From Bacteroidales bacterium (lineage in GTDB: Bacteria; Bacteroidota; Bacteroidia; Bacteroidales; JAADJA01), in the NCBI GenBank assembly GCA_020438105.1, contig JAGQVE010000002.1, positions 124,001-188,000 of the forward strand: DNA of 64,000 nucleotides. The letters run 5' to 3'. This document shows positions 52,993-61,527 of this stretch, piece after piece. The translations under genes were made by a program, and so were the position numbers. Position 1 is the stretch's first letter; each line of letters opens with the position of its first letter. The notes under the pieces were generated by a model. That model ran no database searches, was not told the DNA's origin, and worked only from the letters and a program-made list of their open reading frames with translations.

Positions 52993-54196
52993 ATACTTTT
53001 CGAAAGGGTTCTGTAACACGGTCAAACATTCCATTCACCCAGGCGATGGCCATGCCGTAGTTGGAGATGGCGATTTGTGCGTCTTTGGCCGGTTTCAGAC
53101 GGCTGCGCAACTGTTTCCGCGTCACCATGCAGCCCCCGCACTGGATCACCATTTTATAATCTTCCGTGTTGCGACTGATCTTATCCAGACCGGCCACAAT
53201 ATCAAATTTTATGTTTTTCCCGGTATATTCTTTGATCCAGTTGGGCAACTTAAACCGACCAATGTCATCGCAATTCACCTGGTGGGTACACGATTCGAGG
53301 ATCAGTACACGGTCGCCGTCCTGGAGTTCATCAATTTTTGGCGTTCCATCAAGATAAGCCTTAAAATCGCCCCGAAACCGGGCCAGCATAATGCTGAAAC
53401 TGGTAAACGGCACATGTGCCGGGACAATGTCTTTCATCTTCCCGAACACCTGGCTATCGGTGATGGCGAGTTTGGGTGTAATGCCCGAGGTTTTGAAAAA
53501 GTTTTCCACCTGGTCTTCCTTCAATACAATGTTGATGGCATCATTGTCGAGCACATCACGAATGGCAATCACCTGCGGCAGGATCATCCGTCCGTCGGGG
53601 GCTTCGTTATCGATGGGCGTGATCAGCAGCACATAGTCGCCTTTGCCAATCACATCGCCCAACAGTGGCGGTTTCTGGAAGACTGACTCAGGAATTTTAT
53701 TTCGCAATGCTTTAATGACCGGATCTAAATCGTATCCCGTTTGGGAGCTGAAGTCCAGCACAATCGTATCGGAAATATTTTCGATATCCGATTTGATCTT
53801 GCTTTGCAGTGGCTCGATATCAAATTTATTATGAACAACAATAAAAGGAATGTCATAATTGCCGAAAGCGTTGACGAGATCGGCTTCAAATGCACCGAAA
53901 GTATTTTCAGAAATCATCAATACCGCCACATCTACCATCTTTAAAACTTCCAGCGACTTTTCAATTCGTTTGTTGCCAAGTATTCCTTCATCATCAATAC
54001 CGGCGGTATCCACCACGATGGCGGGACCGATACCAAATATCTCGATCGACTTTTTCACCGGATCTGTAGTGGTACCGGCCTGTTCCGAAACGATGGCAAT
54101 CTCTTGCCCTACCAGTGCGTTGATGAAAGAGCTTTTACCAGTATTTCGCCGCCCGAAGATGCCGATGTGTGGTTTGTTGTCGCGCGATTTATTCAT
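52985..54196 (-). CDS. hydF: [FeFe]-hydrogenase maturase HydF (GTPase scaffold)
   Basis: 403 residues: a GTPase domain with GIFGRRNTGKSSFINAL (about residues 12-28), VDTAGIDDEG and VVHNKFD, then a dimerisation part, and a C-terminal [4Fe-4S] domain. Its ligands are visible in ESCTHQVNCDD and IQCGGCMVTRKQL. The His often found before CxxC is Gln here. HydF carries the 2Fe precursor to HydA. A 307-nt gap separates it from hydG upstream, so it may have its own promoter. Confidence 0.93.
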   Translation of the reverse strand: MNKSRDNKPHIGIFGRRNTGKSSFINALVGQEIAIVSEQAGTTTDPVKKSIEIFGIGPAIVVDTAGIDDEGILGNKRIEKSLEVLKMVDVAVLMISENTFGAFEADLVNAFGNYDIPFIVVHNKFDIEPLQSKIKSDIENISDTIVLDFSSQTGYDLDPVIKALRNKIPESVFQKPPLLGDVIGKGDYVLLITPIDNEAPDGRMILPQVIAIRDVLDNDAINIVLKEDQVENFFKTSGITPKLAITDSQVFGKMKDIVPAHVPFTSFSIMLARFRGDFKAYLDGTPKIDELQDGDRVLILESCTHQVNCDDIGRFKLPNWIKEYTGKNIKFDIVAGLDKISRNTEDYKMVIQCGGCMVTRKQLRSRLKPAKDAQIAISNYGMAIAWVNGMFDRVTEPFRKVYA

Positions 54197-54261
54197 AGTA
54201 ATTTGGTAGTTTTTATTAAAAATTTTATTGGTATTGTGGCATTTTGAGCTTTCGTGTTTTT

Positions 54262-54281
54262 GTGGCAGGAAAATTTGCCAC
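54262..54281. repeat. Short hairpin upstream of hydF
   Basis: GTGGCA and TGCCAC enclose eight bases in the gap before hydF. Flanking text (CACAAAACCACAAAA) is of the low-complexity type often seen between Bacteroidota genes. No promoter with TAnnTTTG is evident in 54197-54331. Confidence 0.35.
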
Positions 54282-54331
54282 TAAATCACAAAACCACAAA
54301 ATTCACTAATTGATTTCATTCAGTAAAAAAT

Positions 54332-54366
54332 AAAAAAGGGTCAGCAGTCTGTTCAGACCACCGACC
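54332..54366 (-). terminator. Intrinsic terminator after hydG
   Basis: On the minus strand GGGTC and GACCC form the base of a stem with an inner pair (GTCTG with CAGAC), followed by six T. It closes the transcript of the signalling gene and hydG, about 140 nt after the hydG stop. Confidence 0.75.
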
Positions 54367-54435
54367 CGCTACGACAAATTAAAATTAAAAGTGTGTGTAT
54401 GTTATTTATTAGCAAACTGATATTAATATAGCAAT

Positions 54436-54473
54436 GAGATTGCTTCTCCGCCAACTGGCGGATCGCAATGACG
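54436..54473. repeat. Palindromic GAGATTGCTTC/GCAATGACG intergenic repeat
   Basis: GAGATTGCTTC at one end and GCAATGACGG at the other flank CCGCCAACTGGCGG, itself a palindrome. This layout matches a dispersed intergenic repeat family common in many bacterial genomes. Located in the 3' part of the hydG transcript. Confidence 0.55.
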
Positions 54474-54503
54474 GTGGCAGTGTATTTGTTCCTTTTTCTC
54501 ATT

Positions 54504-55931
54504 TTAGAAATAAATATCCCTCTCACCTGCTTTGATCCGTTCGATGCGGCTTTGCAATTCGCCTTTCCGGTTGAAACCGTTGAGTTGTTCGATGTTTTCA
54601 TTGATCACCGTCCAACCCTTTTTCTTTGTTTCTTTGGGTGCATAATCCATGAGGTATTCGGCCAGGGTTAAAATGGCATTGGGTGTACAATAGCGTTTGA
54701 TAAATCCCGGAACCGAAAACTCCATAAAATGCTCGCCGGTTCTCCCTTTGCGGTAACAGGCCGTGCAAAACGACGGTAAATAACCATTTCCCAGCAACTC
54801 ATCAATCACCTCATTCAAACTCCGGTCGTCGCGGATCAGGAACTGCTCCTTATCGAGATTTTGTGCCTGTTTGAATTCTTCGGCATAAGCGCCAAGTTCG
54901 ATCTTTGTTCCTGCATCGATCTGCGAACAACCGAACTGTAACACTTCATCCCGGATATGCCTTGGTTCCCTTGCCGTCAGGATCATCCCGGTGTAAGGGA
55001 CAGCCAATCTTAAAATGGCTACGATCCTTACGAATTCCTCATCCGAAACCAGGTAATCTTCATCGATGTTGATGTCCGAAGCATTTTGAAGACGCGGGAA
55101 CGAAATCGTATGCGGTCCCACATTAAAACACGCTTCGAGGTGGTTTACATGACGCACCAGTCCCATCACTTCAAACCGCCAGTCGCACAATCCGAACAAT
55201 GCGCCGATCCCCACATCATCGATGCCGGCTTCAAATGCGGTGTCGAGCGAGGTGAGCCGGTATTCATAATCGGCCTTTTTACCGCCTTCGTGATATTTTT
55301 TATAGGTATCGGGATGATAGGTCTCTTGAAAAATCTGATAGGTGCCTATGCCGGCTTCGTGTACCTTTTTGAACCCTTCCAGATCAAGCGGTGCCGCATT
55401 GATGTTCACCCGCCTGATCTCACCATTTCCTTTTTTAACCTGGTAAACCGTTTTCACTGTCTCGGCAATATAATCCGCCGAATAGTTTTTATGTTCGCCA
55501 TAAACGAGGATCAACCGTTTCTGTCCGTTCTCTTCGAGTGCCTCCACATTTTTGATGATCTCATCATGACTCAACGTCCGGCGCTCCGCATGTGGATTGG
55601 AAGCCCTGAAACCGCAATAACGGCAGTTGTTCGAGCAAAAGTTGCCAATGTACAAAGGGGCAAACAGCACGATGCGGTTTCCATAAACCGTTTCCTTCAG
55701 TGTCTTTGCACCCTCTTTGATCTGTTCGATCAATTCAGGATCGGTTGTATTCACGAGTACGGCCACATCCTGCATACTTAACCGCTGCTTGTTCAGCGAT
55801 TTCTGAATGATCCGCTCCACCGATTCGCGATTCGACAAGGAAGTGCCAAGCATCAGTTCGATCTCCTGCGGATCAATAAAAGGCAGGCCCGGCCGGTCTT
55901 CTATGTTATATTTTTCTGGATTGAATTTCAT
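54504..55931 (-). CDS. hydG: [FeFe]-hydrogenase maturase HydG (tyrosine lyase)
   Basis: 475 residues. FCSNNCRYCGFRASN holds the CX3CX2C radical SAM cluster. The C-terminal CTAC...C has 22 residues between (CX2CX22C), the second cluster with the extra iron that separates HydG from its relative ThiH. It splits tyrosine into CO and cyanide for the H-cluster. It follows the receiver-kinase gene by 23 nt and precedes a terminator. Confidence 0.95.
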   Translation of the reverse strand: MKFNPEKYNIEDRPGLPFIDPQEIELMLGTSLSNRESVERIIQKSLNKQRLSMQDVAVLVNTTDPELIEQIKEGAKTLKETVYGNRIVLFAPLYIGNFCSNNCRYCGFRASNPHAERRTLSHDEIIKNVEALEENGQKRLILVYGEHKNYSADYIAETVKTVYQVKKGNGEIRRVNINAAPLDLEGFKKVHEAGIGTYQIFQETYHPDTYKKYHEGGKKADYEYRLTSLDTAFEAGIDDVGIGALFGLCDWRFEVMGLVRHVNHLEACFNVGPHTISFPRLQNASDINIDEDYLVSDEEFVRIVAILRLAVPYTGMILTAREPRHIRDEVLQFGCSQIDAGTKIELGAYAEEFKQAQNLDKEQFLIRDDRSLNEVIDELLGNGYLPSFCTACYRKGRTGEHFMEFSVPGFIKRYCTPNAILTLAEYLMDYAPKETKKKGWTVINENIEQLNGFNRKGELQSRIERIKAGERDIYF

Positions 55932-55954
55932 TGTCGTAGTCTTTTATAGCTTTT

Positions 55955-57073
55955 TCAGTCCGGCAGGATCACCGTAAATTTCGATCCCACATCGGGCCGG
56001 CTTTCCACCCTGATCTCCCCGTCGTACATCTCCACCAGCTTTTTCACGATGGATAACCCCAGCCCGCTGCCGGTTATATTTTTTGTCTTAATATTTTTTA
56101 TCCTAACAAACTCCCCAAAAAGTTTTGAAACCTCATCTTCGCTCATCCCTATGCCGGTATCTTCCACCGAAATTTCGAGGCTGCCGTTTTGTTTTTTCAG
56201 GTTTACCGTTACTTGCCCGCCTTCACGATTATATTTCACAGCGTTGGAAAGCAGGTTGTTGAGAATGATCTCTATTTCACCGCGATCGGCATTGATGTAA
56301 ATGCCTTCATCCTGCACCGGGTGAACTTTCACATTTCGTTGTTGCGCCAGCGGCTCGATGGTATCCCTCGCAATCCGGAAAACTTCCGTGATATCCACCG
56401 GTTTAAAATCCCGGGTTTTCACGCCTGTTTCGATCTTTGTCAGGTCAAGCAAGTCCGAGATCAGCGTTCGCATTCCTTTGAGCCTTTCCAGCGAACGGTC
56501 GATCATCACCTTGTAATCCCCGATATTTTCGCCTACCTGTTTGTCATGCATGATCTGCAGATATCCTTCGATGGCATTCACGGGACTTTTCAGCTCATGC
56601 GACAACACCGACAAAAACTGGAATCGCAATTGTTGTCCATCCTCATTCATTTTGCGGGAAATGCGTTTCAGAAACAGGTGTTTGGTGATGTTTTCCATGG
56701 CAGACTTCAGTTCCTGTGGTGTAAATGGTTTGGGAACAAAGTTGAAAGCGCCATTGTTGGTTGCCTTCACCGCCAGGTCGAGGGAAGCGTAGGAAGTGAT
56801 CATCATCACTTCGGCATCGTAATTTTTTTTGTTGATGTATTCGAGCACCTCGATTCCATGGATGCCGGGAAGTTTATTGTCGAGCAACACAATGTCGATC
56901 TGCTGGCTATCGATGATTTCGATGGCCTTTTCACCCGTTTCTGCGTCGATCATCGCGAAATCAAAAGCCTCATCCATGAAAGGATAACCCACCGTAAAAT
57001 TTTGCAGGATGCGGTTGATACCGGAGCGGATGCCGGGTTCGTCGTCGACTACAAGTACTTTGAGTATTGCCAT
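55955..57073 (-). CDS. Receiver-histidine kinase hybrid
   Basis: 372 residues. The N-terminal receiver domain has VVDDEPG, phospho-acceptor Asp65 in LLDNKLPG and Lys115 in PKPF. A short linker follows, then a HisKA domain with His159 in LSVLSHELKSPVNAI, and an ATPase domain with NLLSNAVKYN (N box) and GSGLGLSIVKKL (G2). There is no transmembrane or DNA-binding part. The receiver-first order suggests it takes phosphate from an upstream kinase, probably the H-domain kinase two genes upstream. It is co-transcribed with hydG. Confidence 0.88.
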   Translation of the reverse strand: MAILKVLVVDDEPGIRSGINRILQNFTVGYPFMDEAFDFAMIDAETGEKAIEIIDSQQIDIVLLDNKLPGIHGIEVLEYINKKNYDAEVMMITSYASLDLAVKATNNGAFNFVPKPFTPQELKSAMENITKHLFLKRISRKMNEDGQQLRFQFLSVLSHELKSPVNAIEGYLQIMHDKQVGENIGDYKVMIDRSLERLKGMRTLISDLLDLTKIETGVKTRDFKPVDITEVFRIARDTIEPLAQQRNVKVHPVQDEGIYINADRGEIEIILNNLLSNAVKYNREGGQVTVNLKKQNGSLEISVEDTGIGMSEDEVSKLFGEFVRIKNIKTKNITGSGLGLSIVKKLVEMYDGEIRVESRPDVGSKFTVILPD

Positions 57074-57089
57074 TTTAATTTGTCATTTT

Positions 57090-57144
57090 AAAAAAGACAT
57101 GCAGGCATTTGATTAACTTCATTCACAGGTCATGCCCGCATGTC
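57090..57144 (-). terminator. Intrinsic terminator after the receiver gene
   Basis: GACATGCGGGCAT and its partner ATGCCTGCATGTC pair at 12 of 13 positions on the minus strand, followed by TTTTTTAAAA. It splits the H-sensor/receiver unit from the hybrid kinase/hydG unit. Confidence 0.75.
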
Positions 57145-57181
57145 ATACTAACCAAATTACTAATCCAATTTTTGAGAAAAT

Positions 57182-57574
57182 TTAAATCTTCAACAACTTA
57201 TTAATCTCCCTCTGCAACTGATCCGGCCGGATGCCTTTCTCGAGGTACTGATCGGCTTTGATCCAGTTGCGCTCTTCCTCGGTGTCGAGACCGAAGATCA
57301 TCCCGGTTTCGGCAGTCACGGCTGTGGCAATGATCACCGGCACATCGGGGTATTTTTTCTTCATTTTATAGCTGAGGATGAAACCGCTGTCCTGGTTTTC
57401 CATCATCAGGTCGAAAATGGCCAGGTCGGGCTTTTCTGTTTCCATCAGCGCCTCGCCTTCTTTCTGGCTCTCCGCTGTTATCGTATCATATCCAAAGCGT
57501 TCCACCTGCATTTTCATCTGTGTCAGCACATCGATATCGTCATCCACGATCATGATCTTTTTTCTTGCTTCCAT
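57182..57574 (-). CDS. Stand-alone response regulator receiver
   Basis: 130 residues from the ATG at 57574 (an in-frame TTG three codons earlier is also open). A single receiver domain: IMIVDDDIDVL for the acidic pocket, Asp55 in LAIFDLMMEN as the phospho-acceptor, and IIATAVTAETG at the switch position. An insert of about 10 residues (GLDTEEERNWIKADQYLEK) precedes the final helix. No output domain. It starts 11 nt after the H-domain kinase gene stops, so the two are surely made together. Confidence 0.88.
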   Translation of the reverse strand: MEARKKIMIVDDDIDVLTQMKMQVERFGYDTITAESQKEGEALMETEKPDLAIFDLMMENQDSGFILSYKMKKKYPDVPVIIATAVTAETGMIFGLDTEEERNWIKADQYLEKGIRPDQLQREINKLLKI

Positions 57575-57585
57575 TGCTTTCAAAT

Positions 57586-59574
57586 TTATAGTTCCCGTTT
57601 TCTCGGTATTGTGATTTTAAATGTTGTTCCTGTTTCTCCTTTTTCAGGATCGGCATTCGACTGAACGGTGATCTGGCCTTTGTGCATTTTCACGATGCCA
57701 TAGATCAGCGGAAGTCCGAGCCCCGTTCCTTTTCCCATTTGTTTGGTTGTGAAAAAGGGTGTAAAAAGTTTGTCCATATTCTCGTCGGGAATACCCACTC
57801 CTGTGTCTTTCACAAGGATATCAACAGAAAGGTCATTCCCTACCAGATCCACCTGTAAAATACCTCCATTCGTCATTGCTTCCACAGCATTTTTTTCGAG
57901 GTTGGTCAGCACCTGCATCATCTGATCCTGGTCGATCTGAACCACCGGGTCGCTCAGTTCCGAGTGGAATTTGATCACCACATTTCCCGGATTGATCACC
58001 GAATCGAGGCTGTGTTTCACAAATTCCTCGATGTTGGTTTCCTTCAGTTTCACCTGGTTTTTCCGGGCAAAATTGAGCAGTCCGCCAACGATCCCTTTGC
58101 AACGATCAGCCTGTTCAACAATCAGTTCCAGGTCTTTCCGGATTGGGCTATCCTCGGGTGCTTCATCTTTTAATATGTTCGAATACATGGTGATCACCCC
58201 CAGCGGATTGTTGAGCTCATGCGCGATGCCTGCCGAAAGTTGTCCCATGCTCGCCAGTTTCTCCGATTGTTTGAGCGCCTGTTGCGTAGTGGCCAGCTTC
58301 TCATTCGAAAGGTTGAGGTCTTCCACCGATTTGTGCAATTTTTCAATGGTGAAAGGCAAACACATCTCTGTTTCGGCCAGTCCTTCCACGATGGCTATCG
58401 CATGATCCACACAGGTTTCGTATCCGCAAGCGCCGCAATTCAGATGGTCTTTCTGAGAAAACTTGCCCATCTTTTGAAGGGCTGATTCGATATCCTTTTC
58501 ATCCGGTAACGGAATCCTTCTGTCGGCCGCTTCGAATTGTTGACTGTAGTCAACTTCACTGAATTCTTCAACCTGTTGTTTGAATACTTCAGGATCGATC
58601 AGTTCGAGTTTCTCACGCACATAATTGCTGATCTGCGTGCGACGGGTGTACCGTTTACCTCCCTTCGACATACCGGGTCCCATGATACACCCCTCGCAAC
58701 ACAGCAGCTCCAGGTGATGCGAATGCAACAAACCGCTCTCAAACTCCTTCACCGCATCCCTGAAATTGACCCTTCCTTCCGCGACCACAATATTTCCTTC
58801 GGCGATGTCGTCCGACTTATTCACCGTTTGCAGCAATCCCCGGCTCACCGGGAAAATGGCACCTTTACCGGCCAGCGGCGGATCGAATTCCGTCGCTTCA
58901 ATCTCCTCCTCTTTGATCCCGTTGGCTGCCAGTAAATACCTCAGCTCGGTGAAGGTGATGGCAGCGTCCACTTCATCCGATTCTGCTTTTTTAGCGATGC
59001 ATGGTCCGATGAAAACCAGCTTGAGGTCATCACCATGCATCTTGCGCAGGATCCTTGTCATGGCCACCATCGGCGAAACGATCGGTGCCAGGTAGCCCAC
59101 CAGTTGGGGATGATATTGGCGAATGTAATACACAATAGCAGGGCAATCGGAGGAGATATGGGGACGATCCCCGTTCAAATCCATCAACTTCTCATATTCA
59201 CGCGCCACCATATCCGCTCCAAAAGCCACTTCATTCACCAAATCAAACCCTAATGAGCGGATCATGCCCACTAGCTTTTTATAATCTTTTATATCCGAAA
59301 ACTCGGCCGCAAAACTGGGCGCCACAATGGCTGCCACCTTGTGCTCCGACTCCAGCAATGCCTTCACCTCCGGATTTGAATTGTAATACACCTTCGCACC
59401 CTGACTGCAAACTTTCACACAATTCCCACACCCGATGCAGCGCTCGATCATCACCTCGGCCTGACCGTTCATGATGCGGATCGCTTTCACCGGACACTCG
59501 CGCACACAGGTATAGCATACCTTACAGAGGTCCTTCTGCGTGTAAACGAGGTTGGTATGTGGGGTTCCGGACAT
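57586..59574 (-). CDS. Ferredoxin / [FeFe]-hydrogenase-like sensor fused to histidine kinase
   Basis: 662 residues, cytosolic. Order: two [4Fe-4S] clusters (C17, C20, C23, C27; C46, C49, C52, C56); an H-cluster domain (about 80-325); a further Fe-S module (C380, C383, C388, C405, in NCGACGYETC and TEMC); a coiled linker; HisKA with His452 in AHELNNPLGV; and an ATPase domain ending at 660. H-cluster ligands remain as C144 (SSDCPAI), C192 (GPCIAKK), and C293 and C296 (LCCEGCIMG). The proton-transfer cysteine before C144 is Asp143. Sensory relatives (group C) are thought to detect hydrogen or redox state; the signal here is inferred. Confidence 0.9.
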   Translation of the reverse strand: MSGTPHTNLVYTQKDLCKVCYTCVRECPVKAIRIMNGQAEVMIERCIGCGNCVKVCSQGAKVYYNSNPEVKALLESEHKVAAIVAPSFAAEFSDIKDYKKLVGMIRSLGFDLVNEVAFGADMVAREYEKLMDLNGDRPHISSDCPAIVYYIRQYHPQLVGYLAPIVSPMVAMTRILRKMHGDDLKLVFIGPCIAKKAESDEVDAAITFTELRYLLAANGIKEEEIEATEFDPPLAGKGAIFPVSRGLLQTVNKSDDIAEGNIVVAEGRVNFRDAVKEFESGLLHSHHLELLCCEGCIMGPGMSKGGKRYTRRTQISNYVREKLELIDPEVFKQQVEEFSEVDYSQQFEAADRRIPLPDEKDIESALQKMGKFSQKDHLNCGACGYETCVDHAIAIVEGLAETEMCLPFTIEKLHKSVEDLNLSNEKLATTQQALKQSEKLASMGQLSAGIAHELNNPLGVITMYSNILKDEAPEDSPIRKDLELIVEQADRCKGIVGGLLNFARKNQVKLKETNIEEFVKHSLDSVINPGNVVIKFHSELSDPVVQIDQDQMMQVLTNLEKNAVEAMTNGGILQVDLVGNDLSVDILVKDTGVGIPDENMDKLFTPFFTTKQMGKGTGLGLPLIYGIVKMHKGQITVQSNADPEKGETGTTFKITIPRKREL

Positions 59575-59639
59575 GGGTGTTTAGTTGTTTAGTTTGTTGT
59601 TAATCTCATTTTCTGGGTTTCCAGGCTTACTTTGTTTTT

Positions 59640-59737
59640 GGAATGATGGAAAAATGGAAAAATGGAATGACTGATATTCTCATTCAGAACAACACTGTCA
59701 ATTCTTCCAACATTCCAGTATTCCAATTTTCCATTCC
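59640..59737. repeat. GGAAT-rich inverted repeat between hydA and the sensor gene
   Basis: The left arm (59640-59669) has three ATGGAA-type units; the right arm (59708-59737) has matching TTCCAT/ATTCCA units in reverse. It looks like the dispersed ATTCCA-type intergenic repeat of some Bacteroidota. The 207-nt gap holds no gene. Confidence 0.5.
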
Positions 59738-59781
59738 TAATCTCCATTTAAAAATTCTTAATTTTTTTATTTCACATCAAT

Positions 59782-61527
59782 CTACAACGGCACCTCTCGT
59801 TTCTCATACTCCGTATGCAACAACGCATGACTCTTATGTCCCAGGGGTTCGCCCAGGAATTTATCGTAGAGTTCGATCACTTCGGGATTCTTGTGGGAAA
59901 CCTTGATCGAGTCGCGGTCGTCAATGTCGTACAAGGAGCTCAGTCTTGACAGGATCGCTTTCTGATCGGCTCCGATGTGCTGTCCGCCACCTGCGATACA
60001 GCCGCCCGGACAGGCCATGATCTCGATGAAATGAATGTCGTTCCGGCCATTCCTGATCTCATCCAGCAACACCTTTGCGTTTTGCAATCCGCTAACTACG
60101 GCAACGCCGACTTCTAGGTCACCGATCTGCAACTTTGTCTCTTTTCTGCCGGTAAGTCCGCGAACAGCATTGATCTTAAACTCTTTCAATTCTTCACCGG
60201 TGAGTTTAAAATAGGCAGTTCTCAAGGCTGCTTCCATCACACCACCCGATCCGCCAAACAACTTTCCTGCTGAACTTCGGATGCCCAAAGGTGAATCAGT
60301 CAGCTCGGGATTGATGTTGTACATATCCACCCCGTACAAACGGATCAACTGGGCCAGTTCGCGAGTGGTCATCACCGCATCCACATCCGTGATGCCGTGA
60401 TGGGTCATGTCTTCGCGCTGTGCCTCGAATTTTTTAGCGGTGCATGGCATCACCGACACCGAATAAATATCCTCCGGTTTTGTGTTGATCTTCTCTGCAA
60501 AATAGGTCTTGATCACAGCGCCAAGCATCTGTTGCGGCGATTTGCAACTCGAAACATTCGGCAGAAAATCGACGGCAAACTCCTCGGCATATTTTACCCA
60601 TGCCGGACAGCAACTCGTGATCAGCGGTAACGTGCCGCCGTTGGCCACGCGGTCGATCAGCTCAGCCGATTCTTCCATGATGGTAAGGTCGGCGGAAAAA
60701 CTCGTGTCGAACACAAAATCAAAACCGATCTTGCGCAAAGCAGCGTTCATCAGTCCGTTGACGTCTGTACCCGGTTGCATGCCGAATTCTTCAGCGAGGG
60801 ACACGGAAATTGCAGGAGCATACTGAACCACCACTTTTTTGGACGGATCGGTCAATGCCATCTGGATTTCGTTCAAATGTCCTTTTTCACTCAATGCGCC
60901 GGTGGGGCAAACCATGATGCATTGCCCGCAGTTCACACAACTCGATGTGTTTAAACCTTTATTAAATGAAGTGCCGATCAGGGTTTTGCTTCCGCGATTG
61001 ATATAATCGATGGCCGAAACCCCCATCACTTCTTCGCAAACCCGCACACAGCGGCCGCACAAAATGCATTTATCGGGATCGCGGGTAATGCTCGGGCTCG
61101 ACAGATCCTTGCTGAAATTGTTTTTCAACCCGGAGATCCGTCTTTCGGTCACATGATGCTCGACCGACAAATCCTGCAACTGGCAATTGCCATTGCGAAC
61201 GCAGTACAAACAATCATCGGGGTGATTCGATAACAGCAACTCCACGATCATCTTGCGAGCTTCCACCACGCGCGATGTATGGGTTTTGATGCGCATCCCT
61301 TCCTCCACCGGGTATGAGCAGGATGTAACCAGCTTTCCCGAATTTTCATGTTCCACCACACACATCCTGCAGGCCCCCGACGGGAAATAGTCTTTCATGT
61401 GGCAAAGGGTCGGCACCTTGATCCCGTTGCGCGTGAGCACATCGAGGATGGTTTCGCCCCGGGTTGCCTTCAACTGCCTGTTATTTATTTCGATATTCAT
61501 TTCCATTGCTTCAATTTTTAAACTCAT
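59782..61527 (-). CDS. hydA: [FeFe]-hydrogenase catalytic subunit HydA (trimeric, NAD-linked)
   Basis: 581 residues. An N-terminal [2Fe-2S] ferredoxin domain is followed by the His-Cys [4Fe-4S] region (C106 LYC, C115) and two [4Fe-4S] sites (CILCGRCVRVC, CVNCGQCIMVC). The H-cluster domain has TSCCPAW (304-310), MPCTAKKFE (C362) and MACPGGCIAGGG (C506, C510), then a C-terminal tail. All proton-path residues are kept, including C306. It makes or uses hydrogen with electrons from reduced ferredoxin and NADH through HydB and HydC. It overlaps hydB by 4 nt (ATGA). Confidence 0.96.
   Translation of the reverse strand: MSLKIEAMEMNIEINNRQLKATRGETILDVLTRNGIKVPTLCHMKDYFPSGACRMCVVEHENSGKLVTSCSYPVEEGMRIKTHTSRVVEARKMIVELLLSNHPDDCLYCVRNGNCQLQDLSVEHHVTERRISGLKNNFSKDLSSPSITRDPDKCILCGRCVRVCEEVMGVSAIDYINRGSKTLIGTSFNKGLNTSSCVNCGQCIMVCPTGALSEKGHLNEIQMALTDPSKKVVVQYAPAISVSLAEEFGMQPGTDVNGLMNAALRKIGFDFVFDTSFSADLTIMEESAELIDRVANGGTLPLITSCCPAWVKYAEEFAVDFLPNVSSCKSPQQMLGAVIKTYFAEKINTKPEDIYSVSVMPCTAKKFEAQREDMTHHGITDVDAVMTTRELAQLIRLYGVDMYNINPELTDSPLGIRSSAGKLFGGSGGVMEAALRTAYFKLTGEELKEFKINAVRGLTGRKETKLQIGDLEVGVAVVSGLQNAKVLLDEIRNGRNDIHFIEIMACPGGCIAGGGQHIGADQKAILSRLSSLYDIDDRDSIKVSHKNPEVIELYDKFLGEPLGHKSHALLHTEYEKREVPL

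Noticed and set aside
52982-53686. Plus-strand 234-codon open frame opposite hydF
   Set aside because: hydF has clear GTPase motifs on the other strand; this frame has no start signal or family pattern. The same holds for long antisense frames opposite hydG (55086-55781) and the hybrid kinase (56189-57091).
54504-55931. Reading this gene as thiamine enzyme ThiH, which would tie it to thiF-thiS
   Set aside because: The C-terminal CX2CX22C cluster motif and the hydE/hydF/hydA neighbours identify HydG.
59640-59737. CRISPR-like short repeats
   Set aside because: Units are degenerate, face opposite ways and lack regular spacers; no cas gene is present in the window.
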